A stretch of DNA of 64,000 nucleotides from Methylibium sp. NZG (GTDB lineage Bacteria > Pseudomonadota > Gammaproteobacteria > Burkholderiales > Burkholderiaceae_C), in the NCBI GenBank assembly GCA_001263235.1, contig LGRD01000018.1:1-64000 (forward strand). The letters are read 5' to 3'. A model generated the notes under the pieces. It ran no database searches. It was given only the letters and a program-made list of their open reading frames with translations, and was not told where the DNA came from. Below, piece by piece: positions 52,268 through 63,379 of the stretch (position 1 is the first letter of the stretch; each line of letters starts with the position of its first letter). The position numbers and the translations under genes were made by a program.

Positions 52268-52273
52268 CACGCA

Positions 52274-53191
52274 ATGCGCTTCTCGGTCTACCAGATCAGC
52301 CGCAAAGGCGGTCGCGAAAAGAACGAAGATCGCATGGGCTACTGCTACACGCGGGACTCCGGTCTGTTTGCGCTGGCCGACGGCATGGGCGGCCACCCGG
52401 AGGGCGAGGTCGCCTCGCAACTCGCCCTGCAGACCCTCAGCGCGATGTTTCAGCGCGATGCCAAGCCCACGCTGGCCGACCCGCTGCGCTTCCTGCACGA
52501 GTCGATCATCGCCGGCCACCACCAGTTGCTTCGCTATGCCAACCAGCGTGCGCTGATCGACACGCCCCGCACCACCGTCGTTGCGTGCCTGCTGCAAGGC
52601 AACGCGGCCTACTGGGCGCATTGCGGCGATTCGCGGCTCTACATGGTCCGTGGCGAAAAGCTCATCGCCCGCACGCGCGACCACTCGTACTCCGAGTTGC
52701 AGCACACCATCAGCCAGGTCGTGCCGATGGGCGACCGCTTCAACCGCAACGTGCTGTTCACCTGCCTGGGCAGCCCTGGCAAGCCGGTGGTCGACACCGT
52801 GGGCCCCATGCTGATGCAACCTGGCGACCGCATGCTGCTGTGCTCTGACGGCCTGTGGGGCACGGTGGCCGACACCGTGATCACCGAGATGCTCAGCCGC
52901 AACGCCATCTCCGACGCCGTGCCCGAACTCGTCGAGCAGGCGCTGCGCAACGGTGGCGCCAAGAGCGACAACGTGTCGGTGCTCGCCGTGGAGTGGGAGT
53001 CTGCCGAAGACAGCGCCGGGGCCAGCGACGTGTCTACCGAATCGCTGGGCGACGAGGTGTTTGCGTCGACCATCCAGGCCAGCGTGCTCGGCGCGGACCC
53101 GCCCGACGAACTCGACGACGCAGAAATCGAGCGCTCGATCCGGGAGATCAACGAGGCGATCCAGCGCTCGTCCCAGCAGAAGAAGAACTGA
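52274..53191 (+). CDS. PP2C-family protein phosphatase
   Basis: 305 residues. Metal-binding motifs are intact: KNEDRMGYC near 17, ADGMGGHPEGEVAS near 36-50, AHCGDSRLYMVR near 115, LCSDGLWGTV near 190 and GGAKSDNVSVLAVEW near 232. The C-terminal ~60 residues are acidic and unrelated to the catalytic domain. Serves to reverse phosphorylation by the adjacent kinase. Both genes are typical neighbours of yicC and rph in Burkholderiales. Confidence 0.93.
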   Translation: MRFSVYQISRKGGREKNEDRMGYCYTRDSGLFALADGMGGHPEGEVASQLALQTLSAMFQRDAKPTLADPLRFLHESIIAGHHQLLRYANQRALIDTPRTTVVACLLQGNAAYWAHCGDSRLYMVRGEKLIARTRDHSYSELQHTISQVVPMGDRFNRNVLFTCLGSPGKPVVDTVGPMLMQPGDRMLLCSDGLWGTVADTVITEMLSRNAISDAVPELVEQALRNGGAKSDNVSVLAVEWESAEDSAGASDVSTESLGDEVFASTIQASVLGADPPDELDDAEIERSIREINEAIQRSSQQKKN

Positions 53192-53321
53192 CCGACGCCG
53201 GTGGGCAGCTTGCCCGACCGGTCGTCCCACAACGACGAACGACCTAGCCTTGCCGCTGCTGCAAGGGCCGCTGAGAATCGTCGCCCACACATCCCGAACA
53301 TTCAGGGCTTAAGGATTCACC

Positions 53322-54047
53322 ATGAGTTTCATTCGCACGCACGGCCGTGCCGCTGACGCATTGCGGCCAGTCACGATCACACGCGCCTTCACGATGCACG
53401 CCGAGGGCTCGGTGCTGATCGAGTTCGGTCACACCAAGGTGCTGTGCACCGCATCGGTCGAGGAGAAGGTTCCGCCGCACAAGCGCGGCAGCGGTGAAGG
53501 TTGGGTGACAGCCGAGTACGGCATGCTGCCGCGCGCCACCCACACCCGCAGCGACCGCGAAGCTGCGCGCGGCAAGCAAAGCGGCCGCACACAAGAGATC
53601 CAGCGCCTGATCGGCCGTTCGCTGCGCTGCGTGTTCGACCTCAAGGCCCTGGGCGAACGCACGATCTCGCTCGACTGCGACGTGATCCAGGCCGACGGCG
53701 GCACGCGCACCGCAGCGATCACCGGCGCGTTTGTGGCCGCGCACGACGCGGTGAGCTGGCTGGTCGCGCAGGGCAAGCTGAGCGCGTCGCCGATCCGCCA
53801 GTTCGTGGCCGCCATCTCGGTCGGGCTGGTCGAGGGCACGCCGCTGCTGGACCTGGAGTACGTCGAGGACTCGGCCTGCGACACCGACATGAACGTGGTG
53901 ATGACGGCCGCCGGCGGCTTCGTCGAAGTGCAGGGCACCGCAGAAGGCGCCGCGTTCTCGCGCGCACAGATGGACACGCTGCTGGCCCTGGCCGGCAAAG
54001 GCATCGGCGAACTGGTGGCGGCGCAGCGCCGCGCGCTCGGGGCCTGA
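53322..54047 (+). CDS. rph: Ribonuclease PH
   Basis: 241 residues. Phosphorolytic trimming of tRNA 3' ends. Motifs: [24 protein letters not shown] in parts at 25-50, [17 protein letters not shown] near 57-74, [14 protein letters not shown] (phosphate-binding Arg near 85), [22 protein letters not shown] near 115-135 and DTDMNVVMT near 183. Full length compared with the truncated K-12 version. Starts rph-rdgB-hemW. Confidence 0.96.
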   Translation: MSFIRTHGRAADALRPVTITRAFTMHAEGSVLIEFGHTKVLCTASVEEKVPPHKRGSGEGWVTAEYGMLPRATHTRSDREAARGKQSGRTQEIQRLIGRSLRCVFDLKALGERTISLDCDVIQADGGTRTAAITGAFVAAHDAVSWLVAQGKLSASPIRQFVAAISVGLVEGTPLLDLEYVEDSACDTDMNVVMTAAGGFVEVQGTAEGAAFSRAQMDTLLALAGKGIGELVAAQRRALGA

Positions 54048-54059
54048 GGAGCGGAGGCG

Positions 54060-54689
54060 GTGCGGCTGGTTCTCGCGTCCAACAACGCCAAGAAGCTGAA
54101 GGAGCTGCAGGCGCTGTTCGCGCCGCTGCGGCTCGAACTGGTGACCCAGGGGTCGCTCGGCGTCGCCGAAGCCGATGAGCCGCACGCCACCTTCATCGAG
54201 AACGCGCTGGCCAAGGCCCGGCACGCCGCGCAGTGCGCCGAAGGCCCGGCGCTCGCCGACGACTCTGGCCTGTGCGTGGATGCGCTGGTCGGCGCGCCGG
54301 TCCGCACTGGGTCGCACTGGGCCGGCCCCGTGGCAGCCGATCCAGATCGAGAGACACAGCGCGGCGCGCAAGACGACGCGAACAACCGCTTGCTGATCGA
54401 ACGCCTCGCCGGCATCGACGATCGTCGCGCCCGCTTCGTCAGCACCCTGGTTGCGGTGCGATCGGCGCACGACCCCGAGCCGCTCATCGCCACCGGCCGC
54501 TGGGAGGGCGAGATCCTGCGCGCACCCGCCGGCCACGGCGGTTTTGGCTACGACCCGCTGATGTTCATTCCGGCATTGGGCCAGGCGGCGGCCGCGCTCG
54601 CGCTGGAGGTGAAGAACGCGCACAGCCACCGAGCCATCGCGGCCCGCCAGATGCTGGTGCTGATGCGCGAGGTCTGGCGCCTTGATTGA
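54060..54689 (+). CDS. rdgB: XTP/dITP diphosphatase (RdgB/HAM1), atypical central motif
   Basis: 209 residues from GTG 54060. It removes non-canonical purine nucleotides. N-terminal LVLASNNAKKLKELQALF, then EPHATFIENALAKARHAAQ and ADDSGLCVDALVGAP (metal-binding Asp) are typical. The next segment should read PGVxSARYAG; here it is VRTGSHWAGP, followed by an extra acidic loop (AADPDRETQRGAQDDANN). The C-terminal GGFGYDPLMFIP and HRAIAARQ are normal. Hence the family is sure but substrate binding may differ. Confidence 0.9.
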   Translation: MRLVLASNNAKKLKELQALFAPLRLELVTQGSLGVAEADEPHATFIENALAKARHAAQCAEGPALADDSGLCVDALVGAPVRTGSHWAGPVAADPDRETQRGAQDDANNRLLIERLAGIDDRRARFVSTLVAVRSAHDPEPLIATGRWEGEILRAPAGHGGFGYDPLMFIPALGQAAAALALEVKNAHSHRAIAARQMLVLMREVWRLD

Positions 54690-55923
54690 GATCGCCAGCG
54701 CAGCAGACCGCCCTGCGGGCCCGGCCGAGTCTGCCGAGCAACGCCTGGCGAGGTACATGCGCCCGGGTACGCTGTCGCTGGCGGCATTGCCGCCGCTGTC
54801 GCTGTACGTTCACCTGCCGTGGTGCCTCAAGAAGTGCCCGTACTGTGACTTCAACTCACACGAGTGGCTCGGCGGCAAAGCGCTGCCCGAAGCGCGCTAC
54901 CTTGACGCGCTGCGCTGCGACCTGGAAGCCGCGCTGCCCTTCATCTGGGGCCGGCGGGTGCACAGCATCTTCATCGGCGGCGGCACGCCCAGCCTGTTTT
55001 CGCCGGAGGGCATCGACCGGCTGATCGCCGACATCCGCGCCCGCATGCCGCTGGAGCCGGGCCTGGAGATCACGCTCGAGGCCAACCCTGGCACCTTCGA
55101 GCGCGACCGCTTTCGCGCGTTTCGTGCGGCGGGCGTGACACGGCTGTCGGTGGGCGTGCAGAGCTTCGACGACGACAAGCTGCGCGCTCTCGGCCGCGTG
55201 CACGACAGCGCGCAGGCGAGCGCTGCGGTTGAAGAAGCGCGCGATGCGTTCGACACCTTCAACCTCGACCTGATGTACGCGCTGCCGGGCCAGACGGTGG
55301 CGCAGTTCGAGGCTGATTTGGCGCGAGCGCTGTCGTTCGAGCCGCCGCACTTGTCGGCGTACCACCTGACGATCGAGCCGAACACGTTGTTCGCCAAGCA
55401 CCCGCCGGCCGTGCCCGACGACGACACGGCCTTCGAGATGCTGGACCTCATCACCGATCGGACCGCCGCAGCCGGCATGGAGCGCTACGAAGTTTCGGCC
55501 TTCGCCCGCCCGGGCCACCGTTGCCGCCACAACCTCAACTACTGGGAGTTCGGCGACTACCTGGGGTTGGGCGCTGGCGCGCACAGCAAGCTCTCGTACC
55601 CGCACCGGGTGGTGCGCCAAGTGCGGTTTCGCGACCCGGCGAGCTACGTCGACAACGCGCTGGCAGGCCGCGCCGTGGCGCAGGACGAAGAAGTGGCGCG
55701 CGAGCAACTGCCGTTCGAGTTCATGCTGAACGGGCTGCGCCTGCGCGAGGGTGTGTCGCTCGCACGATTCAGCGAACGCACCGGGCTGCCGCCGACGGCG
55801 CTTCAGCGCGGGGTCGAACAGGCGCATGCCCGAGGGTTGGTGACGCGGGACCTGCAATCGATCGTGCCCACGCCGCGCGGCTTCGACTTGCTGAGCGACC
55901 TGCAGGCGTTGTTCCTGGAGTGA
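54682..55923 (+). CDS. hemW: Radical SAM haem chaperone HemW
   Basis: 413 residues read from TTG 54682, which overlaps the rdgB stop; no ATG occurs before residue 26, so a shorter start is possible. The [4Fe-4S]/SAM motif is Cys48, Cys52, Cys55 in PWCLKKCPYCDFNSH, followed by IFIGGGTPSLFSP near 90 and the HemW-specific HNLNYWEFGDYLGLGAGAHS near 285-305. The winged-helix C-terminus (about 340-413) is present. HemW delivers haem to respiratory proteins; older annotations call it coproporphyrinogen III oxidase. Confidence 0.92.
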   Translation: MIEIASAADRPAGPAESAEQRLARYMRPGTLSLAALPPLSLYVHLPWCLKKCPYCDFNSHEWLGGKALPEARYLDALRCDLEAALPFIWGRRVHSIFIGGGTPSLFSPEGIDRLIADIRARMPLEPGLEITLEANPGTFERDRFRAFRAAGVTRLSVGVQSFDDDKLRALGRVHDSAQASAAVEEARDAFDTFNLDLMYALPGQTVAQFEADLARALSFEPPHLSAYHLTIEPNTLFAKHPPAVPDDDTAFEMLDLITDRTAAAGMERYEVSAFARPGHRCRHNLNYWEFGDYLGLGAGAHSKLSYPHRVVRQVRFRDPASYVDNALAGRAVAQDEEVAREQLPFEFMLNGLRLREGVSLARFSERTGLPPTALQRGVEQAHARGLVTRDLQSIVPTPRGFDLLSDLQALFLE

Positions 55924-56070
55924 GCAGTCGCACGCGCTCCCACGACCTCGGCGCCATGCACTTTGTTACACACATTTGGTCGCGCGAGCGCGCTGTAACT
56001 GACGCACAAATGCGCACAGCGCCGCGGGGGCCGCAGGGCCCCCACTGCTAGACTGCCGTGAAGCCGATTG

Positions 56071-56808
56071 ATGTCTGTCGTGCGCGCCAAACCCTCCCCC
56101 CTTGCTCCTGACACGGCGACCCTGCGCCTGGACGCAGCGTTGCAGTTGCTGGAGCAGTCCGGCCACGTCCTGCCGAGCTTGCATGCGGTGGGCCGGGCCG
56201 CGTGGCTGCAGGCGGTGATCGATTCGTTGTGCGAACTGTCGAGCCAGGACCCGCTCACCGGCCTGGCCAACCGCCGCCACTTCGAGCTCGCGCTCGACCG
56301 CGAGATCGACCGCGTCGCCCGTGCCGGCGAGCCGGCCCTCGTGCTGATGATCGACATCGACAACTTCAAGCAAGTCAACGACACCTACGGCCATGCCACC
56401 GGCGACCTGGTGCTCAAGTCGGTCGCGCATGTGCTGCAGGGCTGCATCCGGCCGATGGACACCGTCTCGCGCATCGGTGGCGAAGAGTTTGCGATCATCC
56501 TGCCCAACTGCCCGTTCGACTTCGGCCAGACCGCCGCCGAGCGGGTGCGCACCAAGGTGCAGAACCGCTCGGTGCTGATTGCGCCGGGGCAAGAGGTGTC
56601 GGTCACCGTCAGCATCGGCGGCGCGTTTGCGCCGCAGCGGGCGCGCATCCCAGCGCAGCAGTGGTTGTCGCGTGCCGACCAGCAGCTCTACATCGCCAAA
56701 CGAGAAGGGCGCAACCGCGCGCGCCTGGAGGTGCCGCCGATGCTGCCCAGCGAGGCCGAGAGCCGCCCGGCGCTGTTCGACACCTCCTGGTTCCACGAAG
56801 CCAAGTGA
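56071..56808 (+). CDS. Diguanylate cyclase (GGDEF domain)
   Basis: 245 residues from ATG 56071. A short N-terminal helical part (about 1-60) has no recognisable sensor domain. The GGDEF domain covers about 65-225: SSQDPLTGLANRRHF, MIDIDNFKQVNDTYGH, RIGGEEFAIILPNC with the active-site GGEEF, and VTVSIGGAFAP. No RxxD inhibitory site is seen upstream of GGEEF. It makes cyclic di-GMP. Its TGA overlaps the GTG start of a truncated-globin gene, so the two proteins are made together. Confidence 0.92.
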   Translation: MSVVRAKPSPLAPDTATLRLDAALQLLEQSGHVLPSLHAVGRAAWLQAVIDSLCELSSQDPLTGLANRRHFELALDREIDRVARAGEPALVLMIDIDNFKQVNDTYGHATGDLVLKSVAHVLQGCIRPMDTVSRIGGEEFAIILPNCPFDFGQTAAERVRTKVQNRSVLIAPGQEVSVTVSIGGAFAPQRARIPAQQWLSRADQQLYIAKREGRNRARLEVPPMLPSEAESRPALFDTSWFHEAK

Positions 56809-57215
56809 CGCAGGACGGTGCGGCAGTGCCCGCGGCACAGCCCGCCAGCGCATTCGATCTGATGGGTGGCGAGCCAGCCGTGCGCGCGCTGGCCGACCGG
56901 TTCTACGACCTGATGGACCTCGAAGCCGGCCACGCCGTCATTCGCCAGTTGCATCCTGGTTCTCTCGACGGTTCGCGCGACAAGCTGTTCTGGTTTTTGT
57001 GCGGCTGGATGGGCGGGCCACAACACTATGTAGAGCGCTTCGGTCACCCGCGGCTGCGGGCCCGGCACCTGCCGTTCTCGATCGGCGTGCAAGAGCGCGA
57101 CCAGTGGCTCGCCTGCATGCGCCAGGCCATGACCGACATGAATGTCGACCCGCAACTCGCCGAGCGGCTGCAAGACTCGTTCTTCAACACCGCCGATTGG
57201 ATGCGGAATCTGTGA
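56805..57215 (+). CDS. Group II truncated haemoglobin (TrHbO-like)
   Basis: 136 residues from GTG 56805 (GTGA overlap with the upstream stop). Group II features: FDLMGGEPAVRALADRFYDLMD, the segment LFWFLCGWMGGPQHYVERFGHPRLRARHLPF with proximal-type His and Trp (in two parts), and the ending SFFNTADWMRN. These globins bind O2 and NO and serve in oxygen delivery or NO/ROS chemistry. Coupling to a diguanylate cyclase suggests a gas-responsive signalling pair. Confidence 0.9.
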   Translation: MTQDGAAVPAAQPASAFDLMGGEPAVRALADRFYDLMDLEAGHAVIRQLHPGSLDGSRDKLFWFLCGWMGGPQHYVERFGHPRLRARHLPFSIGVQERDQWLACMRQAMTDMNVDPQLAERLQDSFFNTADWMRNL

Positions 57216-57371
57216 CCCCCCCGAGGCGCCTGCGGCGCTCCCCCTGGGACCGGCACGGGCCCCTCGGGGCCCTTGGGGCAACGCCAGCGGCCCGGCGAAG
57301 CCGGTTCCGCGGCGTCTGCTTGATGTGTCGGTTCACCTCGGCCGGTCGGTAGCGACCTGAACCAGCCTTTG

Positions 57372-58013
57372 TCAGGGATTCGCCGGGCGCAGCAACACCA
57401 GCAGCGCGCCGTGCCCACCGTCCGAGGCGCGGGCCTGCACGAAGGCGATGACATCGTTCTTCTGCACCAGCCAGCTTTTCACGCGCGACTTGAGCACCGG
57501 CTCGCGCCCCGGCGAGCCGTTGCCCTTGCCATGGATCACGCGCACGCAGCGGTGCCCGTCACGCACCGCCTCGCGCACGAACAGGGCCAGCCGCTCGCGC
57601 GCGGCGTCGCGCCGCAGGCCGTGCAGGTCGAGCTGGCCCTGGATGGCCCACACGCCGCGGCGCAGCTTGCGCACCACCTCGGGCCCAATGCCGCGGCGGC
57701 GGAACGACAAGGCGTCGTCGGTGTCGAGCAGGGTTTCGACGTCGAACTCGTCGGACAGTGCTTCCACCAGCACGGCCGCTTCGTCGAGCTGACGCTGCCG
57801 CGGCACCGGCGTCGGCCGCGCTCGCGACGGCCCGGGAGCCGCGGCCTTGCGCAGCGGCTGCACACGGCCGACGGTGGTGGCGAACAACTCGCGCTCAAGT
57901 CTCTCGCGTGCCGCGCGTTCCCGCTCGCGGGCGGCGCGCTCGGCGGCGTCGCGCTGGGCTTGCACAAGTGCGGCCTTCAGGCCGGCCAGCTCGGCCAAGC
58001 CGCGGGCCTTCAT
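57372..58013 (-). CDS. Smr domain-containing protein
   Basis: 213 residues. A charged helical N-terminus (about 15-70, DAAERAARERERAARERLER) leads to a Smr domain at about 125-210: LDLHGLRRDAARERLALFV, CVRVIHGKGNGSPGREPVLK and the HGKG active loop. Smr proteins are DNA/RNA endonucleases of the MutS2 C-terminal type; stand-alone forms like YdaL or SmrB (which acts on collided ribosomes) exist. Exact role unknown. Its start lies 10 bp downstream of the radC stop on the same strand. Confidence 0.9.
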   Translation of the reverse strand: MKARGLAELAGLKAALVQAQRDAAERAARERERAARERLERELFATTVGRVQPLRKAAAPGPSRARPTPVPRQRQLDEAAVLVEALSDEFDVETLLDTDDALSFRRRGIGPEVVRKLRRGVWAIQGQLDLHGLRRDAARERLALFVREAVRDGHRCVRVIHGKGNGSPGREPVLKSRVKSWLVQKNDVIAFVQARASDGGHGALLVLLRPANP

Positions 58014-58023
58014 GGCGAGTGGC

Positions 58024-58698
58024 TCACAACAACCCCCGCTCGGCGAACGAAACCACGCCGCTCTGGCCGACCACCAGGTGGTCGAGCACCCGCACGTCGA
58101 TCAATGCGAGCGCGCTCTTGAGCGTCTGCGTCAGGTACTCGTCGGCCTTCGACGGCTCGGCCACACCCGAGGGGTGGTTGTGCGCCAGGATCACGCAGGC
58201 GGCCTGCAGTTCCAGAGCGCGCTTGACCACCTCGCGCGGGTAGACGCTGGCCTGCGCGATGCTGCCGCGGAACATCTCTTCCAGCCGGATCAGGCGCGAT
58301 TGCACGTCGAGGAACATCACCGCGAAGACCTCGTGCTCGTGGGCGGCGAGTTGCAGCCGCAGATATTCCTTCACCTTTGCGGGCGCGTCGAACACCGGCT
58401 GCTCGCTCAACTGCTGCACCAGCGAGCGGCGCGCCAATTCGAGCACCGCGGCCATCTCTGCGCGCTTGGCCGGCCCCAGGCCCTTGACCTGCTTCAGCTC
58501 GTTCGGCCCCGCCTGAAGCAAGCCGGCCAGGCCGCCAAAGCGGTCCAGCATCTGCTGCGCCATCTGCAGCACCGACAAGCCTGGCAAGCCGGTGCGCAGC
58601 AGCAACGCGATCAACTCCGCATCGGCCAGCGCCGCCGGGCCGAGGGCCAGCAGCTTCTCGCGCGGGCGCGCATCGGGCGGGGTGTCTTTCATGGCCAT
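58024..58698 (-). CDS. radC: RadC-family protein (JAB1/MPN metalloprotease-fold)
   Basis: 224 residues from ATG 58698 (MAMKD...); an ATG six bases downstream and one further upstream are alternatives. N-terminal helix-hairpin-helix ([15 protein letters not shown] near 75-90), then the MPN domain with the JAMM residues: [33 protein letters not shown] near 173 and EADxxLT-type SKADEYLT near 182. Despite the name, a role in DNA repair is not supported; function is unknown. Upstream of smr. Confidence 0.92.
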   Translation of the reverse strand: MAMKDTPPDARPREKLLALGPAALADAELIALLLRTGLPGLSVLQMAQQMLDRFGGLAGLLQAGPNELKQVKGLGPAKRAEMAAVLELARRSLVQQLSEQPVFDAPAKVKEYLRLQLAAHEHEVFAVMFLDVQSRLIRLEEMFRGSIAQASVYPREVVKRALELQAACVILAHNHPSGVAEPSKADEYLTQTLKSALALIDVRVLDHLVVGQSGVVSFAERGLL

Positions 58699-58784
58699 GT
58701 CACGGTCCACCGCGGGTGACGCACGACGCGATGGCGTCATCAAGCGAGCGCCGCGGATCGGGCTCTGCCCGGCCGCTGGCGTTG

Positions 58785-58822
58785 ACCCCTTCGAGGGGGA
58801 GGCGGCGAAGCCGCGTCGGGGG
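58785..58822. repeat. Dispersed GC-rich intergenic repeat between radC and fkpB
   Basis: The stretch GACCCCTTCGAGGGGGAGGC and the following GGCGAAGCCGCGTCGGGGG contain paired complementary blocks (CCCCTTCGAGGGG; GCGGC/GCCGC). Similar segments (CCCCCCGAGGCGCC... at 57220) occur after the globin gene. They are frequent between genes of Burkholderiales and probably act as termination or mRNA-stability elements. Confidence 0.5.
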
Positions 58823-58876
58823 TGGTCTCATTTGGCCTCGTAAAATCCAGGCCAGTCTATCGAACAGGGAATCTCC

Positions 58877-59319
58877 TTGAACCAAGTCCAAGCCGGCTCT
58901 TTCCTGACCTTGCACTATCGGCTGTGCGGGCCGCAGGGAGACGACCTCATCAACACTTTCAACGACAAGCCCGCCACCTTGTCGCTGGGCACCGGCGAGT
59001 TGGCGCCTGCGGTGGAAGCGCGGCTGATGGGAATGACGGAAGGCACGCACGCGAAGTTCGAGCTTGCGGCCGGCGAGGCCTTCGGCGAGCGCAACCCCGA
59101 GTTGCTCCAGCGCGTCAAGCGCTCGCTGCTCGACGAGCTGGGCGACGCGAACGAGCGCTACCACGTCGGCGACGTGGTGCAGTTCCCCACGCCCAACGGA
59201 CAGGGCGCCTACGCCGGCGTGGTGCGCGAGGTGGGTGGCGACTCGCTGCTGTTCGACTTCAACCACCCACTGGCCGGCCGGCCGGTGACCTTTGAAGTGC
59301 AACTGATCGGAGTCCTCTG

Positions 59320-59320
<1 letters not shown>
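58877..59320 (+). CDS. fkpB: FKBP-type peptidyl-prolyl cis-trans isomerase, SlpA-like
   Basis: 147 residues from TTG 58877 with GGGAA upstream. FKBP fold with the SlpA-type IF loop insertion: [57 protein letters not shown] and [11 protein letters not shown]. It assists proline isomerisation during folding. Its stop overlaps the start of ispH by one base (TGATG). The pair fkpB-ispH is conserved from E. coli to betaproteobacteria. Confidence 0.93.
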
Positions 59321-61718
<2,398 letters not shown>

Positions 61719-61776
61719 GCGTTGCGGGCCACGCCCAAGCGCGTTTTCTGCAACACGCAGCGCGGAGGGCAGCGAG

Positions 61777-62538
61777 GTGAGCGCCGCACCGCACGCCCTC
61801 GCCACCGAATTGTTGGCCGCCTTCGATGGCGCCACGCTCGCACCCACGATCACCTCGCGCGAGCCCGCCTTCACGATGGCCGACGCCTACGCCGTCGCCG
61901 ACCACGCGCGCACGCTGCGCCTGGCGCGCGGCGAGCGCACACGGGGCTACAAGATCGGCTTCACCAACCGCAGCATCTGGCCGGTATATGGCGTTCACGA
62001 GCCGGTCTGGGGGCCGGTGTGGGACACGACGGCGCGGCAACTTGATGGCGCCACGGCGAACGTCTCGCTCACCGGCCTGTCGCAACCGCGCCTGGAGCCT
62101 GAAGTCGTGTTCGGCTTCTGCGCAACACCGCGCGCCGGCATGAGCGAGGCCGAGCTGACCGGCTGCCTCGCCTGGGTCGCGCACGGCTTCGAGATCGTGC
62201 ACACGCACTACGAAGCGTGGCGCTTCAAGGCGCCCGACGCCGTGGCCGACCACGCGTTCCATGGCCGCCTGCTCATCGGCCCGCAAGTGCCGGTGAACCG
62301 CTTCGACCGGCTCGGCCCCGAGCTGGCGGCGCTGCAACTCGAACTGCTGCGCGACGGCACGGTGGTGGACAGCGGAGCCGCCATTGTCGTGCTCGACGGC
62401 CCGCTCACTGCGCTGCGCCTGTGGGTCGACGCGATGGCTGCGCAACCGCAGGCCTGGCCGCTGCTGCCCGGCCAACGCTGGGAGACTCGACTCAGCGACC
62501 GTCGCCTGAGCGGCCTGGCGCTGACCACGACCGCTTGA
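61777..62538 (+). CDS. 2-keto-4-pentenoate hydratase family protein (FAH-like)
   Basis: 253 residues from GTG 61777. Family features: YKIGFTNRSIWPVYGVHEPVWGPV near 55-78 in two parts, LEPEVVFGF near 105, GFEIVHTHYEAWRFKAPDAVADHAFHG near 137-160 in pieces, and ILVDxG-type closing. The metal-binding Glu pair (LEPEV, FEIV) is present. Such hydratases act in meta-cleavage of aromatic compounds, or as related decarboxylases; no other pathway gene is adjacent. 59 bp after serS. Confidence 0.85.
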   Translation: MSAAPHALATELLAAFDGATLAPTITSREPAFTMADAYAVADHARTLRLARGERTRGYKIGFTNRSIWPVYGVHEPVWGPVWDTTARQLDGATANVSLTGLSQPRLEPEVVFGFCATPRAGMSEAELTGCLAWVAHGFEIVHTHYEAWRFKAPDAVADHAFHGRLLIGPQVPVNRFDRLGPELAALQLELLRDGTVVDSGAAIVVLDGPLTALRLWVDAMAAQPQAWPLLPGQRWETRLSDRRLSGLALTTTA

Positions 62539-62593
62539 CCCGCTCGGCTAGAATCGTCGGCTCGTCATCGACCTGCTGATCTGAACAAACACC

Positions 62594-62683
<90 letters not shown>

Positions 62684-62742
62684 ATACTTGTGCACCGCAG
62701 CGAGATGTTTTCGCAGGGGAAGTAACGCGCAACTCGTTGTCT

Positions 62743-63045
62743 TCACGACCTCGCCGACCAGTACGCCTGGGCCGCGGTTGCGATAGCGCCAACCGCAGCA
62801 GCTGCGGCCGCCACCATCGTCCAGAAAGCCGAGCTTTTCGCTGACTCGGCTGCATCCCTCGCTGCGGCGACCGCTGCGGCTCTTTCGAGCTCAGCGTCAA
62901 TGCGCTCTTTGCGATCGATCCATGCCCGTGCGACGCGCTCGCTGCTCGCATGCAAGGTGCCGATCTGCACCGCCTCTCGCAACTTTTCCTCCCCGTTCTG
63001 CTTAACCCACGAGTCGACATCCTCCATCTTTCCGAAGTCAGCCAT
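62743..63045 (-). CDS. Hypothetical tail-anchored-type membrane protein
   Basis: 100 residues from ATG 63045 (another ATG directly before it). The N-terminal 75 residues are charged and helical (KMEDVDSWVKQNGEEKLREA; RKERIDAELERAAAVAAARD). One transmembrane helix near the C-terminus (about 78-95, FWTMVAAAAAAVGAIATA) ends five or so residues before the stop. No family recognised. Lower GC than serS, just after tRNA-Ser, suggests an accessory insertion. Divergent from the next small gene across 15 bp. Confidence 0.55.
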   Translation of the reverse strand: MADFGKMEDVDSWVKQNGEEKLREAVQIGTLHASSERVARAWIDRKERIDAELERAAAVAAARDAAESAKSSAFWTMVAAAAAAVGAIATAAQAYWSARS

Positions 63046-63060
63046 CATTGATCTCATCAA

Positions 63061-63354
63061 GTGCTAGGGCGCATGGATAGATGCCTCGCCGCGGAGCGCG
63101 CGATACTTCTCGCCCGTACACCACCAGGATATGCGATGGAGATCACCGCAGCAGAGCGCGACGCCTACGATGAGGCCTACAGGAAGCACGTCGCCGCCAC
63201 GCGCGAATATGACGAGGCGTTGAAGTTGGCGTGCGATCGAGGCGGGCGCTACACGAGCGACGAGGTGCAGAACATCATCCAAGCCAAGGGGCAAGTGCTC
63301 CGCCCGCTGCTCGACGACATCATGGAAAAGGCAAAGGTGTTCACTCGACGGTAA
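63061..63354 (+). CDS. Hypothetical protein
   Basis: 97 residues from GTG 63061; starts at ATG 63073 or ATG 63136 (MEITAAERDAYDEAY...) are also possible, and the last gives the most natural protein. Helical, charged, with no membrane segment or known motif (KHVAATREYDEALKLA, SDEVQNIIQAKGQVLRPLL). It converges with the dehydrogenase gene across 25 bp. Part of the same AT-richer patch after tRNA-Ser. Confidence 0.5.
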   Translation: MLGRMDRCLAAERAILLARTPPGYAMEITAAERDAYDEAYRKHVAATREYDEALKLACDRGGRYTSDEVQNIIQAKGQVLRPLLDDIMEKAKVFTRR

Positions 63355-63379
63355 ACAGCGCATCGCAGTCGGCTCGCGC

